Assembly: GCA_036785705.1 (NCBI GenBank)
Contig: JAWUZG010000018.1
Location: 4,623,501 to 4,687,500 of the forward strand
Reading direction: 5' to 3'
DNA from: Acanthornis magna
Lineage: Eukaryota; Chordata; Aves; Passeriformes; Acanthizidae
Length of the DNA: 64,000 nt
Under the pieces are notes generated by a model. That model was given only the letters and a program-made list of their open reading frames with translations. It was not told the origin of the DNA and did not search any database. Both the position numbers and the translations under genes were made by a program. Positions 41,301 to 53,700 of the stretch are shown piece by piece (the stretch's first letter is position 1; every line of letters begins with the position of its first letter).

Positions 41301-42410
41301 GTTCTAGAGAACCTCTGGAGCCTGTGGGAGGAAAAGCACAAATGACCACCTGGGAGGTTGAAACATTCAAGCACAAGAAATGACCCACGAACAGCAGGAG
41401 TTGCCTGGAAGGACTCCTCAGGTCATTCTGACTTTCCCACCTAGAGAGGAGCTCTTGCACTAATTAATCAAATATTTTTCTGAAAAGGTGTCTATCTGGG
41501 CAGCCAATCACCCCATGCCAAGTAATTTCCTTGTCCCAAACCAGCGATTATCTCACCTGTGCTTATGAGGAGCCCCAGAAATCTTGAGCCAGCCAAAGAG
41601 TCCATGACTGAAGTGTGCTGGTCATGCACACAGGCACAGCCTTGACACTCGACTGCTCCTTTGTTATAACCAAAAGACAAACCTTAGTTTCATACTTAAA
41701 ATTTTGATAGTTTTTGCCACAGAAAAAAAGCCCATTTTCTTATGATTTTTATTGACTTCGTATTGTTTTGTACTTCACTCTGGACTGTTTCTATGCCCTA
41801 AAAGGGCCAAACAGATCACAAGGCTTTGCAACTACTTCTGTTATAACAAAAAATGAACTTTGATTCATGATTAACAGTTTCACTCTACAATTCTCTGAAC
41901 AACCCAAGATCCACATTTTTAATCAAGCATCTCTGCTTACTGTACTAAAAGCAGTTTAAAAAGGGATTGGAGACAACAGGGGGTGGAGGGCATACCAACA
42001 CATCTCAGAAAGACTCTGAACTTTGCCTGGGATTCCTTCTCATGCTTGCAATGAGAAAAAAATAAATGGGAGATGCAAATGTAAGAAAAATATTAATGAC
42101 ATGGAAGTAATTTAAAGCCTTGTCTCTGTCATACATACCCCAACAAACTATATGGAGATTTACTAGAGACTAGAAATAATCCTTCAAAGTGTATATGTAC
42201 TTGCTACATTGAGCTGTACCTTAAAACACACCAGAAATTTCACCATTTCACAAGGTACATTAGGGCAGAGTTATTTTGGATCCTTTATATCAAACATTTA
42301 TTTGACTGTTACCCATGTACTGAATATAGTTTGATGAATTCCATGGAACTCTTCTTGGATGGCAAAGGCTACCTTGCCTCAGACAGCCTGCTGTAATTTT
42401 TGCTTGTCAG

Positions 42411-42476
42411 TACAGGAAGCTCAGAAGTGTGTTCACATTCTTTACCTCCTGCAAAACACGGTGGTGACACAGAACA
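42411..42476 (+). other. Weak candidate exon, 66 bp
   Basis: An acceptor (GTAATTTTTGCTTGTCAG, ending 42410) and donor (GAACA|GTAAGA, at 42477) enclose 66 bp open in two frames, one of them reading QEAQKCVHILYLLQ. The phases (2 to 2 or 1 to 1) do not decide between frames. The peptide is not recognised. Confidence 0.13.
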
Positions 42477-42902
42477 GTAAGATCTCAGCAGATTCTGCGT
42501 TTGCCTCCCAGTTGTTCTGCTGCTGCTGGCCCAAAGCAGCCTCATGTTTGGAATTGTATAATTTACACAGGACTTACCAGAAGGATTAGCAGAGTTGTCA
42601 GAAAGTGAGCTGCGCTGGGGGTTTGGTGTGGTGGCTGGGATGCTCCGAGACAGAGCTCCTCGCCCTGACAGCCCTTTGGCCTGACACGGTGTGACCCAGG
42701 GACACAGCCTTCATGTTGGTCCTTCCCAGTCCTGCTCTTCCCTGCCCATCTCTCCCTACACATTCTCTCAGGAGCCAGAGCTCTAATTGAGGATTTAGTC
42801 AAGATCTGCCCAAAGACAGATTTCCTGCTTTCCAAGAGACTTCCACAAATGTTTGGGTAGAGATTCTGTGTAGTTCCCATGAAGCTGAGATTACAGTAGT
42901 AG

Positions 42903-43364
42903 TGATGCCTAAAAGCAGACTACTACCTGAAACAGAGGCCAAGAGAAATTAGGAGTATAAAAAGTGGACAAATTTATTCAAGACCTTGAAGGCCTTGAAG
43001 GTACATTTGGGCAAGCAAAGTCTCCCTCAGGGACTACACCCAAAATGGACTTTGGGTCATGAGCGCTTTACCTTTTGTAAGTTCTATCCCATTAATATAT
43101 TGGCCCTTAATTCTCCAATTCCACCCTCAGGTGATGATGTTAACCACCCCAGGCCTGCTCCCCCCATTTCACTGTTGTTTACATATTTTTGGGCCCTAGG
43201 GCCACAAATATGTCCTTGAATCTGTATTCAGAGAGCCTTGATTTGGCTGAAGGTGCTGGGAACAGAGGATTTTAGCACTTTGTAAGAAGCACAGAACTAC
43301 ACCAAGTTACAGACACATGTACAGATACGTGAAGAGTAAAAAACCAGAAATTATAAAGGCATCA
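42903..43364 (-). mobile_element. Solo LTR (copy B of the 14.1 kb family), minus orientation
   Basis: It has the same termini as copy A (TGATGCC at 42903, GGCATCA ending 43364) and the same internal order on the minus strand. The long match includes GATGATGTYAACCACCCCA, ACTGTTGTTTRC and GCTGGGAACAGAGG. By eye it is about three-quarters identical to copy A. The poly(A) signal AATAAA is kept (42978-42973), but the TATA box is degraded (TTACAAAA in place of TTATAAAA). It is longer than copy A because of small tandem duplications, such as CCTTGAAGG twice near 42990-43010 and ACAGAYAC...ACAGATAC near 43310-43328. The flanking 4 bp (GTAG and GTCC) do not match well. No internal genes adjoin it. Confidence 0.82.
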
Positions 43365-44045
43365 GTCCAGAGACAGCTAATCAGCTGGGATCCAAAGGAA
43401 TGCCAGGTACAAGCCATTCTAAGGCAATACAGCAGGGAAGAGGTATGGATGGCTACTATTGGAAGAAGAGCTCCAGATACTGGAGAAAAAAATAATGTAA
43501 TCACCAGTTTCAAAGTTTATCCTATTTTATTTCTCAAAGGAAAGTTTTGGCTCCTTTCTTGGGGCAGTGAATTACTAATGGAGGCACAGATAAATTAGCT
43601 GCCTTAGGGACACAGCTCAGGATGTGTTCCTGCCTTTAGCATTTCTCATAGCCCAGCCAGGATGTCTCCTGTCAGTTCTGTGGCACCCAGCTATGCCATC
43701 TACTATGCAGGGAGTAAAAACATCTGCTGGCATTCCCCAAATACCAAGGGTCTTCATGAGCCCAGGGACATACTGCACAAAAAGCCACCAGCCGGAGAAT
43801 TGTGCAAGACAGTTCAGTTTTTTGCAAGTTTTCACTAACATTCTCTCAAAACATAAACCCCATGACAAGCTGGGACATCACAGGATCACTTTTTCACAGT
43901 CCTAATTTCAGCTGTGGCTCCCAAAAGACCAGGGATGTTGCTCTCAGATAGCAGCCTGTACCCTGGCAAGGCAGTCCTGCTCCAAACCTCCCTGTAAACC
44001 CAGACCTCCACGTTTCAGGTAGAACAGCTGCTGCTGGAGAAAAAG

Positions 44046-44086
44046 AAAAATACACACTGGCAGTAAAAAATACACACTGTGTATTT
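44046..44086. repeat. Short tandem pair plus hairpin
   Basis: AAAAATACACACTG occurs at 44046-44059 and again at 44066-44079 (period 20 bp). The second copy runs into AAATACACA-C-TGTGTATTT (44068-44086), a perfect inverted repeat with 9-bp arms. This probably arose by local slippage. No function is implied. Confidence 0.6.
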
Positions 44087-46616
44087 CTCAGGTCTCGGAC
44101 TTTAAAGTCAGAGCTGCAGGACACAGTAAGGGAAGAGCAGTCCTGCTGCTTGTGATCAAAGAGCATTTAATCTTTTCTCCAGCTGACTGCATGCTCTCCC
44201 TTCTCCCCCCACCCCTCCCTTTGACTAATCTCATTCCCAAACCCAAAAGAGAATCTGAAATAGAAATATTTATGTATTTACACTGGGCATGGTCACATTG
44301 CTATCTCTCTCAAACATTTAACAGAACATTAAAAAAAATCCTGTCCTTTAGGAATATTCACAGCAAGGAGAAGAGGAAAAAAAACCAACACAACAAAAAG
44401 CAAATAGCAGTGATAAACTTTCTGCAAAACCTCTGTCACATTATTTATTCACCCAGCAGCCTGCAGGAGTTCACTTACTCAAACTCACATATCATCACCC
44501 TTAAGTCACAGCAGTTAAATAAACACTAGTTCAGTTTGGGCAGACCTTAATTTCCCATACTTTACATACATTGATAAACATTTCCAGATCGTGGTGGGGC
44601 TCCCATGTCACTGAAGATGGGTTAAAATGATATCCTCACTGCCTGCTCAGTTGCACTTCCTGTAGTATTCTGCAGTCTTCCTTGAGATAGCAAGAAATCA
44701 CCAGTCACATTAAAATGAAGGCAAATTTATTATTAGTTCTAACAGACATTTTATTCATGTGCAAATGACAGGATAATAGAACTGTTGTTTGACAGCTTGC
44801 TGAGAAAATTGTAGCTTTCATCATCTTAGATGATAAATTTTTCCTAAAATAAAATGAACACTCGTGGAAGAAATTGGAATTAGGGTTTAGACGGAGAAAA
44901 GAATATGACAACTATTCTACTTAAATGAATCAATTTCTGTAATCTCACAAGAGGCAAAAATACTTTGGTTCAGAAGAAGACAAATTCAGATATCACTTAG
45001 CATGCTAAATACTTGAAGTGGCCAAAATATTTGCAGAATTTAAATGGAAAAGTGGTAAACTCACTTTCAGATTCTTGAAGCTCATTAGTTTACTGAAAAC
45101 AAGCAATTTTATACTTTTTTGTTGTCTTCTTGTTCCAGAAGTCTCATACAAATGTGATTTTTTTTTTTTGGCAGCTTGATTGCAAAAGAGTATTAAGGCT
45201 GCTAAGCAGCATCTAGTATTTATTACAGGATTTTGAGTCTTGGATCTGAGCAGGAATACTTTTCTTTTGTTAAAAAAATCAGTTATATAGGTGAATTTAA
45301 ATATTTGAAAAGAGAGAACAAGGAAATTTCCAAGACCTCCCAGAGGATTTGAAAAATAAAGTGTTAATTGATATTGGAAGAACAGGTTTCTCTTTGTGGA
45401 AAGAACGTTACTGGAAAGTTCTCTTTTCATATCCCAGTCTTGGCATGGGAAATAAAAAACATATGCATTCTTACAGCTTTCAAAAACTAATTTAAAGCTG
45501 AAGAGTTTTGTTCACAGAAAAATAAAATAAAATGTTTTTAAAAATTTAAAGGATTAGTTTGACCTTAAGAAAATAATTCCATTCCAAAACAAATGATTAT
45601 TTTGCATTTAAAATGAATAAACTGGGAAAAATAATAGTTTCTGCAAGTACTCCATGTCAACATCAATGCAATCTACTCAAATTCCAAGTTTTCAAAGGTG
45701 ACAAGAAAAAGAATTTCCCAAAAGTAACTCAGAATCCTCGGGAAAAAAAAAAAAGACTATCCATATGTTCAAGGCAGCAAAATTACAAGCTTTACTCCCA
45801 AACGCTGATCTCTGGGAATATGCGAAATTAAGACATTTCCAAAACTTGTCAGAAATCTAAAACTTCTTTGTGACTCCATAAGACACTTTTGCAATTACCA
45901 AACAATTAATCCAAAGAAGAACACTAAACCATAACTTATTTTAGAATATTTATTCTAATCCGTATCAATCAAGCAACATGTGCTGATGTGTAAAAATTAG
46001 TATTTCTTAAAACTTCAGACCAAATCTAGGACCCCCAAGCCCACGTTCTGTGCCAGTGTTCTCCTTTTTATGACTCCCTCAGCTCTCTCAGGGATTACAT
46101 TTTGTCTTGGGCCGTTCTCTGTGCTCACAACTGCTCTGATCCAGGAACAAAGCAGAGCAGGACCCAGGGCGATGCTCTAATATACCCACACAAAGATAGT
46201 CAAAGCCTTCAGACAGCACAGTCACTGCTCTTTTCCTTTAAAACACAAATAGGAGGCACCTGCTGCTACTTTTAGCAGTCTGGTAGAGTCTAAATGGCAT
46301 TTAGACTTCTTCCATCTCAATGAGATGAAGCTTCCCTCATTATATTCTCCCCATTTGACACCTGGACGAGAATCAAATGCAACCAAAAGGCAGAGGTCAG
46401 CTGAAGCAACACCTCTGTGACATTTTGCATCTGTTGCTGAATTTCAGACTTTCATTTTACAATAGAATTGTAAAGAAGCCGAAGTTTCAGGTTCCCACAG
46501 AACAATTCTCAGAATACTGAATGAGAAATGACACAGACCTTTCTTGGTGAGTGACTTTACATGAATTTCCACCGCTTTTCTGCACTTGGAAAGCAGTTAG
46601 CAATCCAGGGAAGAAC

Positions 46617-46662
46617 AAAAAAAAAATTTAAAAAAATTAAAAAATTTAAAATAAAAAAAAAG
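46617..46662. repeat. A/T-only low-complexity tract
   Basis: About 46 bp of A runs interrupted by short T runs (AAATTTAAAAAAATTAAAAAATTTAAAATAAAAAAAAA). It is simple sequence with no retroposon attached that I can identify. Confidence 0.7.
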
Positions 46663-47136
46663 GAAGGGGGAGAAAAAAGCAAAGACAAAGCAGACTTGAA
46701 GAAAAATGTGATACTGAACAAGTAAGTAAATCCAGAGGTAATGAACCGATGGGTCAATTCTCACAAAAAGCAAATATTATTTTTGATACTTTTCTCCTAT
46801 TGGCTTTGCTAACCAAGGATGCTCCCTATTTCAAACAACAAATCTTTCTTTAACTTTTTAATTATTTCTGACTTACAGATGGTCTATTACAGAAGCAGAT
46901 TTCAATAACTGCTGATGTTTAAAATCCAGCACTATAATGGATGTTTTTCAGCACATCAAGGGACTCAGTAGAACGCTGAATATATTTGTTTGTTTACTTA
47001 AAATACTAAAAAACCCACGCAGTTGTCTCCCAAAATCTGTCTTTAAACTGAGGCACTTCAAATTTTAGGACATCTCTGTTGCTGTTAAATCTCATCCCAG
47101 GACGTGAGAGAATATACTTTCTTCCTCTTGCCTTAG

Positions 47137-47713
47137 CCTCGACCCTCCAGTGAAAAGCAGCTCCACGGAAGCACTGCTGCAGCTCCAGATTTCACTGTGG
47201 ATAGCTGGTCCCTGTGCAATAAACAGCCTGGAGGTACAAGGTCAGTCCTTCCCTCCTCCTGGAGCAGGCAGGAGCCTTCACCTTGAATCAAGCTCAGCGC
47301 TGCCTGCACTGGTGCCAGGTGACAACACAGCACTGCCAGCAGCAGCAGCAGCACAGCAACGCTTTGGGAATGCCGAATTCTGCACAGGAAAACAGTGGAG
47401 CACAGCTTCCATCCTAAATAACTTCGGAGGGCAAACAAACAGGTCTAAACACAAAGGGGGAAGGCAGCAGCTGAAGGCTGTGGCTGTCCCTGGCTATAAC
47501 CTAATTCATGCACTGGAATTCAGCCCAGGCAAGAGATATTTGTGTGCAGAAGCAACTTCTCCTGGTGTCATGGAACTCTTGAACATGCCACTGTCCTACT
47601 TACATGCTGTGATCAATCAGAATGTGGTTTTAAAAGAAAATTGGGAGTGCAAGCAACCAAACCGAGACGTGCTCGAAAGTGCAACACACATTTTCATTCG
47701 CCAAGCCAAATGA
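47137..47713 (+). CDS. Candidate 3'-terminal coding exon or chance frame, 192 codons, unknown protein
   Basis: This is the longest open frame in the window. A strong acceptor (CTTTCTTCCTCTTGCCTTAG, ending 47136) sits right at its start, and the frame then runs 192 codons to TGA at 47711-47713. If it is an exon, it enters with one base completing a codon. No ATG with good context lies near the left end, so it would be a terminal exon and not a single-exon gene. The protein is low in charge at first, has a short Ala run from (CAG)5 at 47337-47353, then a more balanced second half (for example NRSKHKGGRQQLK, RYLCAEATSPG). I recognise no domain. The minus strand is also open (101 codons) over part of it, which lowers confidence. 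A long non-coding RNA exon is an alternative. Confidence 0.28.
47337..47353 (+). repeat. (CAG)5 microsatellite
   Basis: Five CAG units. In the open frame that crosses it, it encodes a short Ala run. On the minus strand the CTG units give a Leu run that mimics a signal peptide in a chance frame. Confidence 0.8.
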
Positions 47714-50700
47714 TAAATGATTCTCAGCAGTAAATATTATTTCAAGTAGGCCACTGTTCAGAAAAACTTATTCAAGTCAACAAGACACAGCTCCAAAAAT
47801 ATTTAACCTCAAAAACTCATAAACAAGTTTGCTCAATTACAATTTATTTTCTTCAAGCAGAAACTGGGCAAGAGTTTAAGAAAGACATGTACAGATAATG
47901 CTGAAATAAAGGTTGCAACCTCTTTGGCTTAGATAGAAGTATTAGATTAAGCCAAATTTCATATTAATTTGAATTATTTTTGGCTCAAAAATAATGTTTG
48001 TCTCAGAAGCCATCATTAAGGACTGAAGAGAAGAAAGCAATCCATATAATAGCCATGGCACTTCAAGGAGGAGGGAAAGGAAATGGAAAACTTCAGACTC
48101 ACAACTTTGAAACAGTGCTTTTATAATGGAATTTGTTTCAAAGTGAGATATGAAGCTACAACTGGCTAAGACTTTAAAATTAATTAACTCACATGATAAG
48201 TAGCATCATTTCAAAAAGTAGAGAAATAAAGCAGAAAGAGATATTAAGCTGTTTTAAAAAGTGCCTTGTGTCCTTACTGGAATATTTACTGGGCCATAAC
48301 AAATACCAGAAGTTGCTTCACATTATGCTTCACTCTGACAGCACATCGGAAGAGCTATCTCCTCATAACCATGGCTGATTCATCAGGGCATCCAAAGAAC
48401 CTCTCTCTCACCCAGCTCTTCCCATATATGCACTTATGCCCCATGGAGGCAATTATTTGAGTGGGCAGTTTCTGCCAGGCCAATTCTCTGATCACAGATG
48501 TTCTGGTGTAAAAACATAGCTCCCTTTGCTTTCTAGTTATCCACAAAGGCTATCCTTAGCTATTTAAACAGAAATATCACCACGATTAACAATGTGAAGA
48601 CACAACGCTGACACAACTTCTGGATAAAATCAGGACAAATCAATAGCAGTCCTGTGAGGGAGTTGCTTGATTTGGTACAGTTCCTCAGTATAGGGCAGAT
48701 TGCATTTCTTGTGGTTCAAATCTTTCTCCTTTCTTACCCCTAGGAGAGTGAGATATTGGGTTGGAGCTCATATTGTCAAAAAACAGTAGCTGAACTTACC
48801 ACGCTAAATTCACTGGGGGCCGACTTTGCAGAGTCTTCTGTTAGGGCCTATTAAATGAAAAACAGACTTGCCTTTTGTTGTAAGAGACAATAAATATTAA
48901 TATTCACTTAGAAAGTAAATTTATATTCACACTGTTATTCACCAGCCTTTAAATTAACCAGTACCTGATAATATTTTATTATACAAAGTATTTTAAGTAT
49001 TTTCATTTTTCATGAATCTTTTTACTATATGGTTGAATTATGCAAGCTGTATGAGATGTGTTACAACTGAATGCATTATAACTATCAAAAATAAATCAAA
49101 GAAAACCACAGAGGTGGGTTATGGGAAAAAATGCTATAGGCATTCAGTACTACTTCAGTTACAATAGACCATTTCTTCATATACTTGCAGTATACCTGTA
49201 GAAAACTGGTGTTCAGTTAACCTTTATCACCTAGGAAACCTTTCATGTGGACCAAGCAAATCACTCATTAAAAACAAGCATCCAGTATTCCAGTTGCATA
49301 GGTCAGAACTCAAAAACCCCTTAAACATTCCTGATGCTTTCTCCTATCAGGCCACTTATGCTGCGGTCTCATTCACATGTCTGAGTGGCTGCATTTTGGT
49401 ACAGGCAGGTTCATCTGTCACTCAGTGTCAATGTGCCACTTCTCTGACACTGGAGCAGCAGCAGAAAACCAGCAGCATCTCAGGTTTTCTTACTGAGTCC
49501 CACATGTCAAATGTGGTTTGATAAGCATTATCACCATGAGGAACAGATGGAAAACAAAACAGCCTTATTATTATTTCCTATATTCCAGACTGAAACAATG
49601 AGGCCATTTTAAAATCCTCACAAAACTAGGAAGCTGTTTTTCCTTGTTAGTTAAACATTCACAGCCCTGGCAAACCAGAGGCATGATCTGAGATCTGACA
49701 CAGTTTGTTTTCCATTTTAGTTAGGGTTTTACACTGAGTTCCTCTCTCCTGGAAGCTGCTGCAGTACTGAGGTATCAGATATATTCACTGTACAGCCACA
49801 TCCCTGTAACATCTGTTCTCTACACAAAGTCTGCAAATTTCACCCAATGAAGCAGCTCCATTTTCTCTGTTCTCTGCATACTTCTGCATAATGCATGCAA
49901 GAGTCTGAATATTACTTCAATCCCTAAATGTATTAATATAATGTCACAGTTGATATTTTTGCTAATGAGGGTAAGAATGGTGTCTCCTTATATAAAAACA
50001 TAAAAGACAACTCAGTAGAATTTTTCTGAGCAACCCTTTCAAGGCTGAATGATCCAGATTACAGAAAGTCCCTAAGGCACACAGCCCCCAGGCAGAAGAA
50101 ACTTTGGGAGATTTCCTGGTGCACTGCAGGTCTATCAGATAACAGCAAGAGAGAGAACTGCTGTATCAACACTTTCAGGGCTTCCCTGCCTTGTCCTACA
50201 AAAGCTGAGGCTGATTCACCTCACGGAGCAAGCCCTATTTCAGAGATAATGCAACACTTTTGGGAGAATTAACTTGACTAACTTAAATGTTTAGGAGAAC
50301 TCGGATCCAGACCACCCAACTCACTGCAGCACTTTTGTCACTTGAGAAAGGGCACATCCCTGGTCTTCTGGAGAAGTGTCTTCCTCGTCCTCAGTTCTGG
50401 GATGCAACTCCTTAAGACTCCCTGACAGTGATGTGGCATGGCATGAGCAGCAGTGCTTGCCTTAACTCTCCTAGGCTGGGTATATTTTTCCTCCTTCTGG
50501 GTGCAGTGGATCCAGAGGTCCTCCTTAGAAGCCTAAGATCATGGAAAACACTAGTCAGATGTCTAAAAGCAGTTTCCACATATATAAAGCTAATTCTGGA
50601 CAGAACTATGAAAAAAATATTGGGGAGGGGAAAGAATGGTAACTGGATAGAAAACTGAGGCCTGTTATGCACTAGGAATTGGTTAAAAGCCAGAGAAAAG

Positions 50701-53700
50701 AGAACAAAAATTTTGTCATGGGAAAATACTGCCAGTAAACATAGCTGTGAATAGACATTCAGATCAACATTGGTCTTGTTCAGTTCTGTGAAGTAAACAG
50801 AAGAGATACACGAGGCAGTGAAAAAATATACCATCCTGATGACAGAGGTCACAGCAGGGTTATGAAGACAGCCAAAATAAACATGGCAGCGAAAACTGAA
50901 TACAAGGCAACAAGGAGTGGTAAGGAGAAAAAAAACAAGTCACATACAGATAATTTCTGATCAACATTTCACATTTCACTTGAAAGACTTGCATGCTGTC
51001 ACTGTGGCTCACTAAGGGAGCTTGCTTAGTGCATAGCAGTCAAAAATAGGCTTCATTAAGAGGGGAAAAAAGAAGTGAAAATGCAATGTCATTTACATAA
51101 AATCATGATACTCAACACTACTTGAATGTTATTCTCAGTTCATTACTTCAAGTCCAAAAAAATTGTTAAAATAAGTGCTAGAGAAAGGGAGGTCTTGGCA
51201 TCACTGACTGGCAGGTCCAGGGTTCCTGTTGGAATGCTCTCATTCACTGGAAGCCTATATACACATTATATTGTCTGATAAAGGCATTCGTTAATATCCT
51301 TCACTCACCTTCTTCTTGCCCATTAAAATGTTGGGATCTTCTAAATGCAGCAGGAATGTAACAAGCAATGGAACCAGTCAAAGTTGCACAATAAAATAAG
51401 GAAAGACAAGGTCTTTGTCTGAACTGGACAGATATTCAGTATGTTTATTCAAAAAAGAGAAAATTAAATTTGCTTTGGCTGACTTTGTAGCAACTTTCAT
51501 TGCATGATCAGGCACATCAATGTATGGATAGGAATGTCTATAGAAGGAATTATTTAAAATAATTTAAGGACTTAAAAAGGAAAAAAACCCACAGATATTT
51601 TTAATTCAGAAACATGAAAAACACACTTACTTTGAGGATTCTGTCCATTTGAAAAAGGCATTGATTGAAGAGAAAAATAAGCATTACTAACTTAAAATTC
51701 CCTTATCCAGTATCTGGAAAATAGGTGAATGCTTTGATTCTGAAATTCCTCTCTAAACAGTTTCTTTCATAAATTACTCTCCATATTTGAGGGAAGCAGG
51801 GAGAGAGTGGGGAAAACACTTCAGGAAACTCACTTTACAAAGTCATCTGTCATATCTGGGGAGGAAAAAAATAAACCCAAATACAAACAAAGAAAACCCA
51901 CCACAGTAAAAATGACAAAAGCCCAATCCCCTCTATTATACTTAAGTTTGCTTAAAGCACTCTTGTGGCTACATGTTCTTATGCCAGTAAGATGCTGGAA
52001 TCTACTGAACAGCCCAGTTGTGCTCATTATATCACACACTTGCTTTAATTTCTGTCTTCAAACTCCTGAGCATTGCTGCTGGCGGACACCCCAGACAGAG
52101 CGGGTTATGGGAGCATGAAGAAGTTCCCCTCCATCCTACCCCAGCTCAGGGGTTGGTATTTGATTTCTCACTGTGCTGAGAGCAGGAGGGGAAGATCAAG
52201 TGTAAATGTGTGCATTCACCTGGGAGAAGATGGCTTGGTCTCAACAGTTGTCGTTCCAGGAGGGAGGGAACACAGGCACCCTTCAACAGTAGATGGAATG
52301 AAGTCCACGGCCAGTGATCGAGATGAATAAAACTTGTTTCCCTCTTATTTCCTCTGTCTCCTGTTTAGTACCTTTAACTTTTCCTAAAACTGTTCTATTT
52401 CACCTCTAAAATGGTTTAGTTTAATACTAAACATGAATTTTGTACTTAGAAAACAGAAGGGAAAAGATCCGTAAAGCAGTATTTCTTGTCTTTTAGTCTG
52501 ATTAATGGCTAAGCACAACCCTTTTCACAACCCTTCTAATCAGCAGCTGCTTTGTGACTCCCATTGCTGGCTTCAAACAAGCCTCATTAACTCCTAATTA
52601 ATTTCAGATAACAGAATCCCTTCCACTTTTTCCTGGATTTGATCGGGGTCATGACAGAAGAGCCAATTGTCATTCAAGAGCCACTACCTCTGAAAAGCAA
52701 AGGGTGGGTGGGCTGTGTCAGGGGACTGGAAGGAGCCAGCATTGCTCCGAGAGCTGAACCTGGACTTGGGGCTGGGGAAACCTCAAATAAGGGGAAACAG
52801 GGACTGAACTATGACCACGGACATATCTGAGCAATGTAGGAATACCCAAGGTTGTTAAACTTTCAGTATGGGAAACAATCTAGCTACTGTCCCTATTTCC
52901 TAGCCAGAAAGGAGAGTTTAAGAGAGCATACAGATACTCCAGAGACCCTGCAGAACATCTGGCTCTGCTCTAAAAGGAAAGCTAAGCAAATGTGTTGGCA
53001 GATTTAAAGTGACTTCCAGCTCACAAGGAAGAGCACATACACTAGATTCTTGTCTCAGAATTAGGAGGTCACTCACAGAAAAGCTCTCCAGATTAAAAAA
53101 AGCTCTTCTTAAAGGGACAGAAGTACTGCTGCTTGATTAGTAGGTGACCAGGTTTGTTGGTTTTTTTTTCTCATTGCTGACATGTAGATAGACTTTCACT
53201 GTTACTTCGTTTAAAAATGAGAAACAAACATGAAATTTTTCACTGATGTGGCTGTGGCACTCGTTGTCCAGAGTCACTGGAAAGCCTCATCAGCCTGCAC
53301 TGAGAATTAAAGTTAGCCCATGAAGAGCACCAAATTCTCACTACCCCTTGGTTCCACATCACCTGGAGAAGCTTTGCATAAACCTCCATTGGGCACAGTT
53401 ATCTCCGAGTTGGTCTTACCTCTAACCAGCTTAAAATCTTCCCTTTGACTATAAATCAAAGTGTAATTAACCAAAAGTAACAATAATTTTTTTTAATTGA
53501 AGGCATTGTATTTTCCAACACTGTGGCAGCAGCACAAGTGATGCATGTGTTTTCAAACCCCAAAGGGAAAGCACATGCTGTTAATGATTTTGACAAGGAT
53601 GCTTTTGAAGACGGTACTTCCCCAGGGACAGCATCACTTACTTTTCAGATTAAACCTTCAGCTTCAAGATGAGAAATCTAAGACAAATTTTGAGGCTCCC

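Larger units (their letters stand above)
36057..42902. other. Non-coding DNA, no recognised gene
   Basis: Mostly AT-rich chance frames. Small items: a T22 run at 37376-37397, a 37-bp splice-flanked segment at 38301-38337, a 66-bp splice-flanked segment at 42411-42476, and a GC-richer stretch at about 40920-41700 with two short palindromes (41175-41192 and 41285-41315). That stretch could be a degraded LTR but has no poly(A) signal or target duplication I can find. Confidence 0.5.
43365..47136. other. Non-coding DNA, no recognised gene
   Basis: Chance frames only, the largest 141 codons on the minus strand at 45005-45430 in AT-rich DNA without splice support. A 20-bp-period tandem pair with an overlapping hairpin lies at 44046-44086. 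A long A/T-only tract (runs of A broken by TTT) occupies about 46617-46662. Confidence 0.5.

Noticed and set aside
45005..45430. 141-codon minus-strand frame
   Set aside because: AT-rich, Phe/Leu/Ser-heavy composition, no splice signals, no recognised motif. Its length is within chance for a window this size.
47133..47438. Minus-strand frame with signal-peptide-like LLLLLAVLCC run
   Set aside because: The hydrophobic run comes from translating (CTG)5, the complement of the CAG repeat. No supporting features.
50412..50852. 146-codon minus-strand frame overlapping a 76-codon plus frame
   Set aside because: No good splice borders or domain. The plus-strand segment behind the acceptor near 50500 has only a weak donor.
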